Assembly: GCA_030549495.1 (NCBI GenBank)
Contig: JAUIRK010000567.1
Location: 900,001 to 964,000 of the forward strand
Source: Nectonema munidae
Lineage: Eukaryota; Nematomorpha; Nectonematoida; Nectonematidae
Direction of reading: 5' to 3'
Length of the DNA stretch: 64,000 nucleotides
Shown: positions 26,101-34,299 of the stretch, one piece after another
Position numbering within the stretch: position 1 is the first letter of the stretch
Layout: every line of letters begins with the position of its first letter
Notes under the pieces: model-generated
Seen by the model: the letters and a program-made list of their open reading frames with translations, nothing else
Told to the model about the DNA's origin: nothing
The model's database searches: none
Program-made: the position numbers and the translations under genes

Positions 26101-29100
26101 ATCGAAAAAAACATACGACTTTTTTTAAGTGTCTTAATTTAATTATTGGTTTATTTAACCAATAAAAGTCCAATCACAAATTTTTTTGCCTAATTAAAGT
26201 GACATTTTTCGGGCACTTATCCGATAGACAGTTGTCCTACTCGGGCAAATGTCTATCTGGCAGTTGACATGGAATCCAATCACCGTACCTTCTCTTGGTA
26301 AATTCATTCGACATCACTCGCAAATTTAAAACGCTTTAATTGATATCATTTCACTGCATTATCTTTATGGTGGGCGATGGCTTTGTGCTCGAAGCGTTGA
26401 ATTATGAAGCTATGCTTCTGGTTTGAATTCCGATCCTGACACCCCTACGATATCTCACTTATGGAAAAACTGACAATTAAATCATATTTGATTGAAATTC
26501 TCTATTTTTTTTTCTGTAAAATTCATTTTATTTCATTTATTAACACTTAGAATACACAGAAGCTTTTTTCAAAGCCGACGAAGTAAATAAGCCTGCCACC
26601 ACTATTTCGGAATATGCCTCACATGAGTAATGCTTTTATTTCTTTATCTTAATATTCACTACTTAGCAGTGGCGGATTCTATCTATCCTCTTCTATTGCC
26701 AATTTTTGAGCATAAAATTTATGTACAGTTCAATCAGAAGTACTTTCATTTTCTTTTAGAAGGGTTGTATTTCAGAACCGTCGCATGATGTGAGTGAATG
26801 TTCCTTGTGTAATGAATACGAGCAATTTAATTGTAAAATCTTTTTTAACCTAAGGAATCCTATTTTTTCAACCTTATAATAAAAAATTTTGACTTTTTGG
26901 AAGACATTTTTTTGGCTTAATAGAAAAATTTCTTTCTGTTTATTATTACATATAATTGCAATTCTTTAGTTTTAAAAAAAAGGCATTTATTAAAAAAGTA
27001 TACTAGGTTAAAATTATTAAAAATGGAACATAATTATTATGAATATTACATTAAGCAGTGGGCTTATAATAACTAATTATGTATTGAATAATATTTGAAT
27101 GATGAAAATTTCAACTGACTTACGTTGCTTGCTAGTTTTGTGACTGAAAAATTTGGTTGGTGATCTTTGAAAAAGAATGAAATGGAAAGAGTAATATTTG
27201 ACAAAATTAAAAAAAATTTTGAGTGAGTCAATTTGTTTTTAAAAAAAGTTACCTTTTATTGACCTAATTTTTTTTGACTTTATTGGTCTGAAAAACGTCA
27301 CAAAATAGAAATAAATCAGTATCCATTCATAATGATGGGTAATTAATTAGTAACCTTTTGAATTTTTATCGTCGTGACTATTGAATTGTTTCCAGGCTGT
27401 TCTTTAATTAAATCAGGCGTTATTTTTGCAAAATATCAAGCGTAGGCTTTGTGAATTCAAAAATGGAGGAACACTCTTTTTATTTTATCGCAATAACTTA
27501 TACAACCAAACTTAAAAATGGTTTTGAAAAGGGTGTAAATATTTTGGCTTGCATTTTTGAGTCATTCAAAACAACTGGTAGTGTAGTTCAATTGCTTTAA
27601 TTTGTATCATTATTTTATTTATTACCATATATTTTTTAATATGGGCTAGTCTGGAAAAAATATATTTACACGCTTGCTCGACTTTATTCAATTCTATTTT
27701 GTATAAAGGCGACTACGCAATAAATGTATAAAAAAAATTTTAAATTCCAAACTAATCTTTGCCTTATGTGCTACAAGACTAAAGAAGCAGGAAATTCTTC
27801 GAGATGTTACAGACAATTGTCATTATTTGAATATTTCTGAAGAGTATACATTTGAATGTATTCATAAATCATCAGGGGCATACATCCTCAGCAATCCTTT
27901 AGCAGGGGCGGGCAACCTCCGGCCCACGAAGGCTTATCGTCCGGACCGCCACTCTGCTAGGCTTTATTATTGCAATTCGGCCCGCGGACCTCCCAGTAAA
28001 AGTAGAGAAGAAATTCCAATAAATTTTAAGTTTTCAAATAAATAAATTTCCTCAACCATCGGGCCAGACATGGAAATACTTTTTCATGGCAAACAGCACC
28101 CTCAGTCTCATTGATTTGTAGAGTGTTCAATGCACTTTTTGTACAATTTATTCATGTATTATACTTTTTTTTCAATCAATGTATTATACAAAATCAATGA
28201 TAAATTGATGTAATTTTACATGTAATCAATGTATTATACAAAATATAGTAATTCTGAGATTTCGTTTTTCACTCCGGCCCGCGATCTCCTTCCAAAAGTC
28301 TCATCTGGCCCTTACTCTGAAAAGGTTGCCCGCCCCTGCAAGCATACGTGAATTTATAAAACTACTTTATATTTTTTTTTACAAAATTAATGAAATTTAA
28401 AAACTAATGAATTTAATAATACTAATGGAGGATTTAGAGGAGAGAGAGATTGAAATGAAGACGACGAGCGAGATATTTGGATGAAAATGATATAAAAAAA
28501 AAGCGTTTGAGTGAAAGAGAAGCGAAAAGAGTTATTGAGTGAAATGATATGAAAATTTGAAGCAAGTCCCACTGGTATTTAAAAAAGGGAGTGATGTCAA
28601 ATCCATAAATGGTAATGTCTTAATGATTTCATGAAATATTATTGTTGCCGACTATGCTGAACAGTGGATGCTGCAACACAAGTCTTGCTCTTAAAGTTTT
28701 ATGGCCTTAAAGTTAGTATGGCTTTAAAGTTAGTATGGCCTCGAGTATTACCGTATTTTTTTTTAGCTAAACCAACACTTTTTCAAAGGTATGATATTTA
28801 TATATAATCTGTTTTTAAAAATATAAAGAACTCTTTTTTGAGTTGTATTATATGTCTTCCTAATTTGCAAACCTTGAAACGTACGAGTTATAATGTGAAG
28901 CTGCCATGATTGACAAAAAGACCACGAGTTTCACATTTCTAAAAAGACGCAAATAGTCTAAATTGGCATTCGTATTTTAAAAGCATTCGAGAGTAGTTTC
29001 AGTTTTCTAACCTAAATTTTGTGAAAATCCAGATCCTGAATCGTCCATTTTGTAATATTATTCCTCTTAACCCTTTCGTGGCCAGTGTATCATATATGAT

Positions 29101-32023
29101 ACATAAACACTTTTTCCTTGGTCTGCTTTTTCAAATAGTTTTGTATATGAATCTTCTGCTTTTTAATAAAATATCGTCTGATTTTTCTGGTCACGAAAGG
29201 GCTAAAAAGGTGTATCATTGAATCTCATTCATGAATTGAATGCGCTGAAAGCAGGATAAAGAAGTGAGGCTATTTATCATTATTATCAAACTACTCGATT
29301 CTTTTTAGACAATTTCTTCAATTACTCAAGTCTTCTAGCTAGCATACGATATCATTAATAAGATATATCACATACGATGCTAAAAGAGAACATTCTCTAG
29401 TCTAAGCTACAAAAGCTTTAATTCATTCCCATGCTTCTTTTCACTAAAATTATATTGTAACTTTAAAAGAGAAAATTCTCTAGTCTAAGCTACAAAAGCT
29501 TTAATTCATTCCCATGCTTCTTTTCACTAAAATTATATTGTAACTTTAAAGGATCGAATATAATTTTCTGATTCTATCCATTGTAAATGTTATTACTCTG
29601 TTTCGGAAACAGCTTTCCTTTCCATGTTTATAATGAGCTTTGTTTTTAGTATTCATTATATTTAGACGTGTCGCCAAATCAGAAAATAGCGAGAATACTA
29701 CAAAGGTTCACTTCAATTTTTCTTCCTCCCTTCTCTTTATACAATAATTTTTTGTTACATAAAGAATGAAGATGCGATAGAAGATGTTGAGGTGTGGGAA
29801 TCGAAAAGCCAGAACGAATATCAATACTCAGAATTGAAGCCCACCACCACACATGCTTCTCATGAAATCAGTCCTTCTTTACTGCCGAAACAAATTGATG
29901 TTTCTGAATTTCTAGACCTTAAAACTCTGGGAGAAGATGAAAGCGAGATGGGGATTTATGCAAACCCACACAGCGAATGTTCAGAAGATTCCCTCCACGA
30001 TAGAATTTATGCAAATGGCGGTGAAAATTTTGAATATGAGAAGGATTGTCAAAGTGCTGTGTATGCATCAGTAGCAGAACTAAAGAGAAGCGTGTTCGCC
30101 AAAAGCAGTCCTGTCAGTTGTAGTGTGGAGAGTGCTTCGAAAAACGTTAGATTCTGTGAAACCGTTGCCACACTTATAGAAAACAAGAATATCGCTACGA
30201 GTGACTTGGAGGATGATGATGATGATGACGAACAGGAGCATGATGCGGAAACAAGTATAGACACGTCCTCCAATGTAATTGATGAATCTGATGCTAATTT
30301 GCCTTCAGAAGAAGAAGAGGGTGGTGTGAAGGAGAAGAGTAATGCGCCCGATTCTTCTTCTTTTATCAAGAAGTTGGACTCCTTTGATATTAAAATAAGC
30401 AAGGTTCCTGTTTTAGTGAATAAGCCAATCAGCGGCGAGTCATCTTCTCTTCTTGCCGAGTCCACGCTGAGGAACGGTAGAAAAGAAGGGACCAAGAGTC
30501 TCTCCAACTTCTCTACAGATGCAAGCTTGGTCAAGCGCTCTAACCACTGCAGAGTTTCCAAGCGCTATGACTCAAATGATTCCCAAGTTTTTTGTGTAGA
30601 GGATAAAAACAATCTTTCCACTAACAAAAATGAAACACCATTGGAAAGCAATGACGTTGCTCTACATCATGCTAAAGAGTCTGTTGCTAGCCATAAACAA
30701 TTGACTAAAAATGATGAAGAAAACTGCCTTCAAAATTTAAACAAAGAAGTAATGTTCTTATTTCAATGCTTTTTTTTTCACTCAAAACTGCTTTTTAGTA
30801 CTAGGGCTGAAAAATGACCGAAAATTATTAAGAATTTGATAGAGTTCAACTCTTTTTAAAAATACCCTTCCCCTAAAATAATTTTGTCGCGGGTTCTCAA
30901 CCTTTAGGCCCAATTAAGAACCAGCATTGCATCAGAGGACGGAACCAAAAGCCTAAAATCGGTTTTTATAAAAAGCGTTTTTCTATATCATAAAATAATA
31001 AATCATATTTAGAAATATTAGATCAATAAGTTTTCGAAATTTTCACTGTTTTAATATGATATTATTAGCTTATTTTTCCTGAAACTTTGCTATGTGGGCT
31101 GCAAAACAGTAGGTTAAGCGCTGTGATTCACAACCTGTGATATAATACAAACATTTTAGCACAAAGAAATAAAAACAATTTTTTGAAATCGAAGTTATTT
31201 TTATACGTGTTTCACTCATTTCTATCTTATTTCAGCATGTTAGCATTTTAAACATAATACATGTTCACACAGCACATTCTAGTAATGTAGACGCATGATG
31301 TAAGATCATTCTAATAAGCTACTGAATATAATAAAAGGATCTGGGTGGATGCAAAAAACGCTGTGTACTTTTCAATTGAATACAATGAAATAAAAGGAGG
31401 AGACAAAATTTTCCATGCACCAAATAATTTTCTGAATTATTCAAACCAATTGTAAACAATGGAATTTAACTTAAATATTCATTATTAAATCCCCCTCCCC
31501 CAAGTATATTAGGAGTTATTTTTTACTTTTAATTCTAAAAATTTCTAATTAATGCATTATATATAGAAATTTGTTTAAACTATGCATATTTTTAATTACA
31601 ATGGGAAATTTTTAGAATTACAATTAAAAAATGCCTTCTAATAATTTCCACAATAATTTGTTAACTATATTCACATCTTTAATTTTTATTATATATAAAA
31701 AGCTATGCTATCAGCACTGGAAAAAATGTGTCCTTTCGCCGATCTTGGACTTGGTTTTCATTTAAAAGTAGTCTTTATTTCAGAAAGAGAAAGCGAAAAA
31801 ATGTCAAAACTCCACTTCCACCTGCCACAATCCTTCAAAGATTCCCTACCTCTCCAGCCGAACTTCTGCTTCTAGTTTGAAGGCAGGCGGATTTCATTTC
31901 GTAAAGAACCGTAGTCCTGGCAGCAAAAAAAGCAAAGACTTCATCCCCATCCTTTCCTCTCCTCCCAAGCTATACTCAAAGAAGAAAGATAGCGTCAAAA
32001 TCTGTGTTAGTACTGAAATATAG
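5055..32023 (+). CDS. yrt: Yurt/EPB41L5-like FERM-domain protein, 5' end missing
   Basis: Seen: fifteen exons (5055-5133, 7859-7956, 13123-13243, 16401-16488, 17338-17426, 18941-19270, 20135-20269, 20339-20495, 20566-20643, tentative 22766-22802, 25234-25359, 26551-26626, 29666-29705, 29765-30748, 31784-32023) join with closed phases into about 891 codons ending in TAG. Motifs in order: [146 protein letters not shown]. Known: this combination, above all SRFRYSGKTE followed by SQRYSRRT, is typical of EPB41L5/Yurt; such proteins sit at the lateral membrane and restrain Crumbs-dependent apical polarity. Inferred: the F1-lobe exons lie before the window. The tail is acidic and disordered and ends STEI, a class I PDZ-ligand shape. 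EPB41L4B is the nearest alternative assignment. Confidence 0.93.
5134..7755. other. yurt intron, no further elements recognised
   Basis: AT-rich intron with C/T-rich stretches (about 6180-6330 and 7080-7160). Open frames such as 5385-5582 and 5622-5849 show no coding signature. Confidence 0.5.
7750..7790 (+). repeat. tRNA-like box A fragment
   Basis: agTGGCCTAGTGGcc fits the pol III box A consensus TGGCNNAGTGG exactly, but no box B follows. It is probably a SINE stump 70 bp before a yurt exon. Confidence 0.3.
7859..7956 (+). CDS. yrt: yurt exon: FERM F2 lobe start
   Basis: It codes for [20 protein letters not shown] and then [11 protein letters not shown], the acyl-CoA-binding-protein-like F2 lobe. 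The acceptor is tattttag and the donor is caat|gtacgc. The trailing t plus cc of the next exon makes the Ser of QSELGDYD, a classic band 4.1 junction. Confidence 0.93.
8034..8364. mobile_element. hAT-type MITE, family A copy 1
   Basis: The right end tttgagaaccactg is typical of hAT MITEs. The body matches the reverse complement of 30887-31122, with blocks such as tagcttatttttc, gatatgatatt and gctatg. A target duplication is not clear. Confidence 0.7.
8649..8783 (+). repeat. tRNA-derived SINE, copy 1
   Basis: gtgagtagggttggttagat carries a box-A-like start. GGTTCGATTCC at 8695-8705 is box B. A shared non-tRNA body, gcgcaattgtgccttctcg, follows. It matches 60815-60965 and, inverted, 43515-43659. 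Confidence 0.85.
8785..11490. other. yurt intron, no elements recognised
   Basis: AT-rich. Open frames at 8962-9201, 10623-10820, 10896-11168 and on the opposite strand look like chance: no domains, no splice context, no codon signature. Confidence 0.45.
11494..11600 (+). repeat. GTCGAC/CTAAGCAGCAGTG repeat, copy 2
   Basis: It begins gctaatatctgaggtataag, the uninterrupted form of the site that carries the LINE at 1824-2313. It then has the same cgcctaagttatcggctagc body. Confidence 0.75.
11601..11640. mobile_element. End fragment of a CAGTGGCGG MITE
   Basis: A poly-C run then ccgccactg, the inverted terminus of the family seen whole at 40634-40891. Only one end is present. Confidence 0.4.
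12605..12705 (-). repeat. tRNA-derived SINE, diverged copy
   Basis: It starts taaaggtaaaggtacc as in 43515 and keeps diverged versions of the body (tatcgaattatgag, gggttgctgg). It is the oldest-looking of the four copies. Confidence 0.55.
13123..13243 (+). CDS. yrt: yurt exon: FERM F2 lobe, SELGDYD
   Basis: It codes for [14 protein letters not shown], then [20 protein letters not shown]. The acceptor is atattttcag and the donor is aaaaaa|gtatcc. RFVPxQTEE is especially close to EPB41L5. Confidence 0.94.
13597..15840 (-). mobile_element. hAT element (ZBED5/DUF4371-like), full length but inactive
   Basis: The element spans 13605-15832, flanked by perfect 8-bp duplications CTTACATA at 13597-13604 and 15833-15840. 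Its ends read CAGTAGTGCCAC and (inverted) TAGTGTTGCCAC. It is about 2.2 kb and lies antisense in a yurt intron. Confidence 0.92.
13760..15571 (-). pseudogene. hAT transposase, broken
   Basis: From the start at 15571: a Cys-containing BED-like region ([20 protein letters not shown]), [16 protein letters not shown], then in other frames [33 protein letters not shown], and the hAT dimerisation block [15 protein letters not shown] near 13800. Breaks: a stop after VIRYFNE at about 15008, a stop after TTFAV near 14960, and frame changes near 14780, 14170 and 13860. The domain order is that of DUF4371-type hAT transposases. Confidence 0.88.
15841..17020. other. yurt intron sequence around exon 16401-16488
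   Basis: Apart from the exon, nothing recognised. Confidence 0.45.
16401..16488 (+). CDS. yrt: yurt exon: FERM F2 lobe end
   Basis: It codes for [20 protein letters not shown], then YGVDMHTVL. GQTPAQxExNxLxKAKWLxMYGVDMH is the diagnostic stretch of this family. The acceptor is tatgatag and the donor is cttg|gtatgc. It joins the previous exon through a shared Lys codon. Confidence 0.95.
17021..17143. mobile_element. Short piggyBac-like MITE (copy 2, eroded)
   Basis: cagacgattttatttttgtaaag and gactgtggtcaataaccagg match the 19450-19552 copy closely. The TTAA edges are lost. Confidence 0.55.
17338..17426 (+). CDS. yrt: yurt exon: FERM F3 lobe start
   Basis: It codes for [20 protein letters not shown], then RKEKIGLFI, the first strands of the PH-like F3 lobe. 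The acceptor is tattctag and the donor is atatg|gtatga. The split Trp codon (tg|g) is completed by the next exon. Confidence 0.95.
18129..18640. mobile_element. hAT-type MITE (CAGTGTTTCTCAACC)
   Basis: The element is 18137-18632 with 8-bp duplications CCTTAAAT at 18129-18136 and 18633-18640. Its ends are CAGTGTTTCTCAACCGGGGTCC and (inverted) CCGTGTTTCTCAACC. 'gggtccac' motifs recur internally. No coding capacity. Confidence 0.9.
18941..19270 (+). CDS. yrt: yurt exon: FERM F3 lobe and start of FA segment
   Basis: It codes for [20 protein letters not shown], then an insert of about 33 residues that is acidic at first and later Asn/Arg/Gln-rich, then [20 protein letters not shown] and EHHTFFRL, ending RMGSRFRY. 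Other family members have only a few residues where the insert sits, so it is a lineage-specific loop. The acceptor is ttttaaacag and the donor is acag|gtgatg. Confidence 0.95.
19450..19552. mobile_element. Short piggyBac-like MITE (copy 3, best preserved)
   Basis: About 100 bp between TTAA sites: ttaacccgttatcgaccag on the left and ctgtggtcgataaccggttaa on the right. The inner part is cagacgattttatttttgtaaag. Confidence 0.75.
19955..20075 (-). repeat. tRNA-like SINE fragment
   Basis: On the - strand, GCCAGTGGCATGGTGATTAGAC has a box A shape and a weak box B (ccggtcgaagtta) lies about 35 nt on. It is close to the acceptor of the exon at 20135. Confidence 0.35.
20135..20269 (+). CDS. yrt: yurt exon: FERM-adjacent segment
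   Basis: It codes for [20 protein letters not shown], then [15 protein letters not shown]. Known: the FA segment of this family is a regulatory phosphorylation region (aPKC in fly Yurt). The Arg/Ser-rich [10 protein letters not shown] fits that, but use of the sites here is inference. The acceptor is tgcatag and the donor is ctcag|gtaaaa. Confidence 0.93.
20339..20495 (+). CDS. yrt: yurt exon: acidic linker
   Basis: It lies after a 69-bp intron. It codes for [20 protein letters not shown] and then an acidic stretch ending YQVPILK. No domain is recognised. It is placed by strong splice sites (tttgatag; aaa|gtaatc) and exact phase. It lies in the poorly conserved tail. Confidence 0.85.
20566..20643 (+). 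CDS. yrt: yurt exon: tail segment
   Basis: It follows a 70-bp intron and codes for [20 protein letters not shown] then PTPLNK. The acceptor ctttag is good. The proposed donor aaa|gtttat is weak, and the frame stays open for another 35 codons (see findings), so the 3' boundary is uncertain. Confidence 0.72.
20800..21333. mobile_element. hAT-type MITE (CAGAGGTTTGCAAAC)
   Basis: The left end CAGAGGTTTGCAAACTACGGCC and inverted right end CAGGCGTGGGCAAAGTTT are related. 'gcggcccc' motifs lie near the right end. The flanks agtctaaat and aatctaatt may be a decayed duplication. Confidence 0.7.
21501..22208. mobile_element. Long-TIR MITE with atttcatcg sub-repeats
   Basis: About 100 bp at 21501-21600 is repeated inverted at 22110-22208. 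Both arms contain attcatcgtga, caatacatcgt and gtattttcat. The interior is AT-rich with no coding capacity. Confidence 0.75.
22766..22802 (+). CDS. Tentative yurt micro-exon
   Basis: This 37-nt candidate sits behind a very good acceptor (ttaagttttctcag) with donor gact|gttaac. It would code for [12 protein letters not shown] and change the phase from 0 to 1. That is the phase needed to enter the next exon through the second AG at 25232-25233. Without it the flanking exons do not join in frame. No homology supports it. Confidence 0.4.
23116..23638. mobile_element. hAT-type MITE (TAGTGCTTCCCAAAC)
   Basis: The element is 23124-23630, flanked by 8-bp TTTTACAT at 23116-23123 and 23631-23638. Ends: TAGTGCTTCCCAAAC and (inverted) AGATGGTTCCCAAAG. 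Confidence 0.85.
24060..24310. repeat. GACTCC/CGACTCC-rich repeat segment
   Basis: Recurring ccgactcc, gactctaaa and cgacttct motifs, ending in a poly-C run at about 24294-24308. It looks like a decayed dispersed repeat. Class unknown. Confidence 0.4.
24822..25092. mobile_element. hAT-type MITE (CAGGGCCGGCC)
   Basis: The element is 24830-25084, with 8-bp TCTATTGG at 24822-24829 and 25085-25092. The GC-rich termini (gggccggccttaggcc; gggccccgcgaacactagg) stand out from the AT-rich intron. Confidence 0.85.
25234..25359 (+). CDS. yrt: yurt exon: tail segment
   Basis: It codes for [20 protein letters not shown], then [14 protein letters not shown]. The acceptor region is tttgcttttagag with two AGs 2 bp apart; phase decides which is used. 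The donor is aatg|gtatac. Its balanced composition contrasts with the surrounding AT-rich intron. Confidence 0.82.
26368..26450 (+). repeat. tRNA-like SINE head
   Basis: gtgggcgatggctttgtgct resembles box A, and GGTTTGAATTCC is a near-consensus box B at about 26420. It does not fold as a clean tRNA. Confidence 0.4.
26551..26626 (+). CDS. yrt: yurt exon: tail segment
   Basis: It codes for [20 protein letters not shown] then YASH. The acceptor is taacacttag and the donor is catga|gtaatg. It enters through a split Glu codon from the previous exon and leaves with ga hanging. Confidence 0.82.
26664..26690. mobile_element. End fragment of a CAGTGGCGG MITE
   Basis: cagtggcggattc matches the left terminus of the 40634-40891 element. 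No partner end was found. Confidence 0.35.
27903..28338. mobile_element. hAT-type MITE (CAGGGGCGGGCAACCT)
   Basis: A 16-bp perfect terminal inverted repeat, CAGGGGCGGGCAACCT, lies at both ends (27903-27918, 28323-28338). 'cggccc' motifs lie just inside. No clean target duplication. Confidence 0.82.
29067..29205. mobile_element. Short piggyBac-like MITE (copy 4)
   Basis: ttaaccctttcgtggccagt on the left and tggtcacgaaagggctaa on the right form inverted ends. Inside are tcttctgcttttt and tcgtctgattttt. Confidence 0.65.
29382..29547. repeat. 83-bp tandem duplication
   Basis: Two copies with period 83 (tctagtctaagctac at 29396 and 29479) differ at about one base, so the duplication is recent. 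It lies 120 bp before the small yurt exon. Confidence 0.9.
29666..29705 (+). CDS. yrt: yurt small exon (40 nt)
   Basis: It codes for [13 protein letters not shown] behind acceptor tatatttag, with donor aag|gttcac. It is the only piece found that converts the phase of 26551-26626 to the phase 0 start at 29765. A 59-bp intron follows it. Confidence 0.72.
29765..30748 (+). CDS. yrt: yurt large tail exon
   Basis: It has 328 open codons starting [14 protein letters not shown], with donor aaagaa|gtaatg. The sequence is Ser/Glu/Asp-rich and predicted disordered, with acidic runs ([26 protein letters not shown]) and many potential phosphosites ([15 protein letters not shown]). No folded domain is recognised. 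Membership in yurt rests on strand, phase and position between well-supported exons; tail homology to other animals is not evident. Confidence 0.85.
30887..31122. mobile_element. hAT-type MITE, family A copy 2
   Basis: gggttctcaacctttaggcc on the left and ggttaagcgctg on the right are hAT-like ends. The body is the reverse complement of the 8034-8364 copy. It lies in the last yurt intron. Confidence 0.65.
31784..32023 (+). CDS. yrt: yurt terminal exon with PDZ-ligand-like C-terminus
   Basis: Acceptor ctttatttcag is strong. The exon gives 79 residues rich in Lys and Ser, including [20 protein letters not shown], and ends [13 protein letters not shown]-x-hydrophobic at the end (TEI) is the class I PDZ-ligand pattern. 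Binding of a Crumbs/Pals1-complex PDZ protein is inference. Confidence 0.85.
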   Translation, partial: KEKAKKCQNSTSTCHNPSKIPYLSSRTSASSLKAGGFHFVKNRSPGSKKSKDFIPILSSPPKLYSKKKDSVKICVSTEI

Positions 32024-32118
32024 AAAACTCTTTTCTACACTCTTTCATATACTCTTTTATAAATATACGTATGCATCCTATGTGTAAGTACTACAAATAC
32101 ACGTAGTATGAACCGTCC

Positions 32119-32350
32119 ATTAAATTTTTACTTGTGCTGTGTGTGAGTATTTTTAATTTTGCATTATTTTACCCTTAAACAAAGTATTCTTCCTTCTATT
32201 TCGATCTTACCTCAGCTCATCTTCTCCATCTCTACAAATACGCTTCTTTTTTTTAAACGTAGAAATTTTATACATATTTTTATACTTTGACCTAATATTG
32301 ATTATTTTTTAATATTTGATATTTTAATTGTTTTTATTTTATTTAATAAA
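32119..32350 (+). promoter_or_regulatory. Candidate yurt polyadenylation signals
   Basis: ATTAAA at 32119-32124 and AATAAA at 32345-32350 are, respectively, about 95 and 320 nt after the yurt stop. Either could set the 3' end; the sequence does not choose between them. Confidence 0.35.
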
Positions 32351-32502
32351 TGTTATCTCAATCTCCAAAACTTTCGATAAATTCGACTTTTCATAAATCG
32401 TGTTAACTTCCATTTCACTTTATGCGATATAAATTAAAAACTTTCGAGTATCGGAACTTTTAGATTTGAATTATTTAAGATCAACTTTTCCAAATATTAA
32501 TT

Positions 32503-34183
32503 TTAATTGAAGCAGCACTGTGCATGCCTTATATGATCCGAATAATGCGGAATCCAGCGTGCATAATGGGTAAAAAGTCCAATGACTCTTTTCAAGTAGC
32601 GGTTTAACTCTATTTGGGTCAGGTTGCACCAAGTTATGACTAACCTTGTAACCCAGAAGACAAATTTGGTTTTTAGCGATTTGCGATTTTTCTTCATTAA
32701 AAGTTGTTAGCTTTTCTAGCAGCGTTCATGAAAGATTCTAGGTTTTTGTTATGGTCAGAGAGGTCGAGACCCGCAATTGTTATGTTATCTAAATATGCGA
32801 ACACTCCGTGTAAATTAGCAGAAGACATAATTTTATCTATAATTCTCTGAAAACACGGCACAGTAATTGTAAGACCGGACGGAATATGCGTAAACTGATA
32901 GGGTTTTTGTTTCCACTGAAATGCTGTATACGTTTTATCATTCTCACGAGTTTCACTTGATGATATGCAGACTTAAGGTCTAACGTAGTAAAAACTCTAA
33001 AACGCGCTACTTCATTTACTATTGATTCGATTTTCGGCAATGGATACGCATCTAGTTGAGTAAACCTATTTATCGTTTTACTGTAATCTATGACCATGCG
33101 ACGTTTATGGTTCTCATTCTTCCTAACGAAATCTGAGCTCTCCAAGGAGAGTTTCTTTCCTCTATAATGCCTTCCTTAAGCAATCTTCTCATTTCTTTTT
33201 CAATAAACTCGTTATCCGCATCGCTATACTGCCTAGATTTTGTTGCAATAGGGCGGCAGTCCTTGGTTAAATAACGAAATAATGTCGGGGAAAGTACCTG
33301 TAATTCTGGAAGAGAGCATAGTTGAATACGGGGTAGTTTCCCTTCTAAATTAAACTTTATAAATTCGTGTGCACTCATGAAATCTTCTCCAAAAACTATA
33401 TCTGGATTGTATTCCCGCAGAAAAAGCAAAAACGCTTAGACTTATAACCGTAATGTAAGTTAGATGGATTCAATTTAGTCGAAGCAGCAAAGGAACTTGC
33501 GTCTGTAGTCAGGTAGGCATCGGAGTTGCTTTGAGCTATTTCTAGGGTGCGAGCTTGATCACATGCACTTTGTAAGTCTAAGCTTTTGTTTTTGATTAAG
33601 TGTAAACGAATAGTGTTTGAAGCAAGACCGGTGATCAAGGCCTCTATTATTTGTTCAGCAGAAACAGAAGAATAATCGCATCCAAGGCTTAGTTTTTGAA
33701 GCTGTTGCACAAAAACGTCCACACCTTCGACTGGTTGTTGCTTGCGTATGGCTAATAAGTGACGAGCAAAGACTTGATTCTTTTTCTTTATGTAGATATT
33801 TTTAAGTAAAGAAAGTTTATCTGGTGCGGTGAAATCGAAAAAAAGGAAATTTTTGAAGGTTGAATACCAATGTTTCCACTCGTCAGCTGCTGTTGTGGAG
33901 TTAGGATCTATGTCGAGCCTCGCAGCACGTAAGAACGTATCCATAAGCCCTTACGGATAAGCAAAGATAGGTTGAAAGTAAATTGTTATGAACAATTAAG
34001 TTTATTGAAGAAAGGTAGGCTTTACTTTCAACGTAAGTGTCAAAATGTGCGCGTTTATATAGTGTTTGAAAGGCATGTTAGATGATATCATTGTGGTTGA
34101 AGGCAGCAATTGTGTATAATTGAAGTGTGTGTCAGTTGATTGATGGATATTAACATCATGCTTCAAGGCATTCAATTATAACA
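32503..34183 (-). mobile_element. Ty3/Gypsy-type LTR retroelement fossil
   Basis: Parts in element order on the - strand: a putative LTR of about 200 bp (34183-33984, TGTTAT...ATAACA), a gag-like region (about 33944-33396) ending at a zinc-knuckle-like cluster, and a reverse-transcriptase region (about 33430-32500) with TTLDLKSAYHQV. It is broken at several places and no second LTR was found, so it is a partial, inactive copy. The still readable frames suggest moderate age. It lies between the convergent 3' ends of yurt and USP14. Confidence 0.8.
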
Positions 34184-34299
34184 CCAACTTAATGACTAAA
34201 ATGTGATTGGTGACTATAATTTTTAACAGATATTTTGGCGGGCAATTGAATTTTGTTCTTTGTGTTAATTTCAAGAAGCTTCAACTAAGGAGATGTAAC

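Noticed and set aside
27780-28045. Open stretch ending in the 27903 MITE as a yurt exon
   Set aside because: Half of it is MITE sequence, there is no donor, and the phase is already satisfied by the exon at 29666.
30049-30561. 170-codon open frame on the - strand
   Set aside because: It is the antisense shadow of the large yurt tail exon; its Ser/Leu-rich sequence mirrors the acidic + strand codons.
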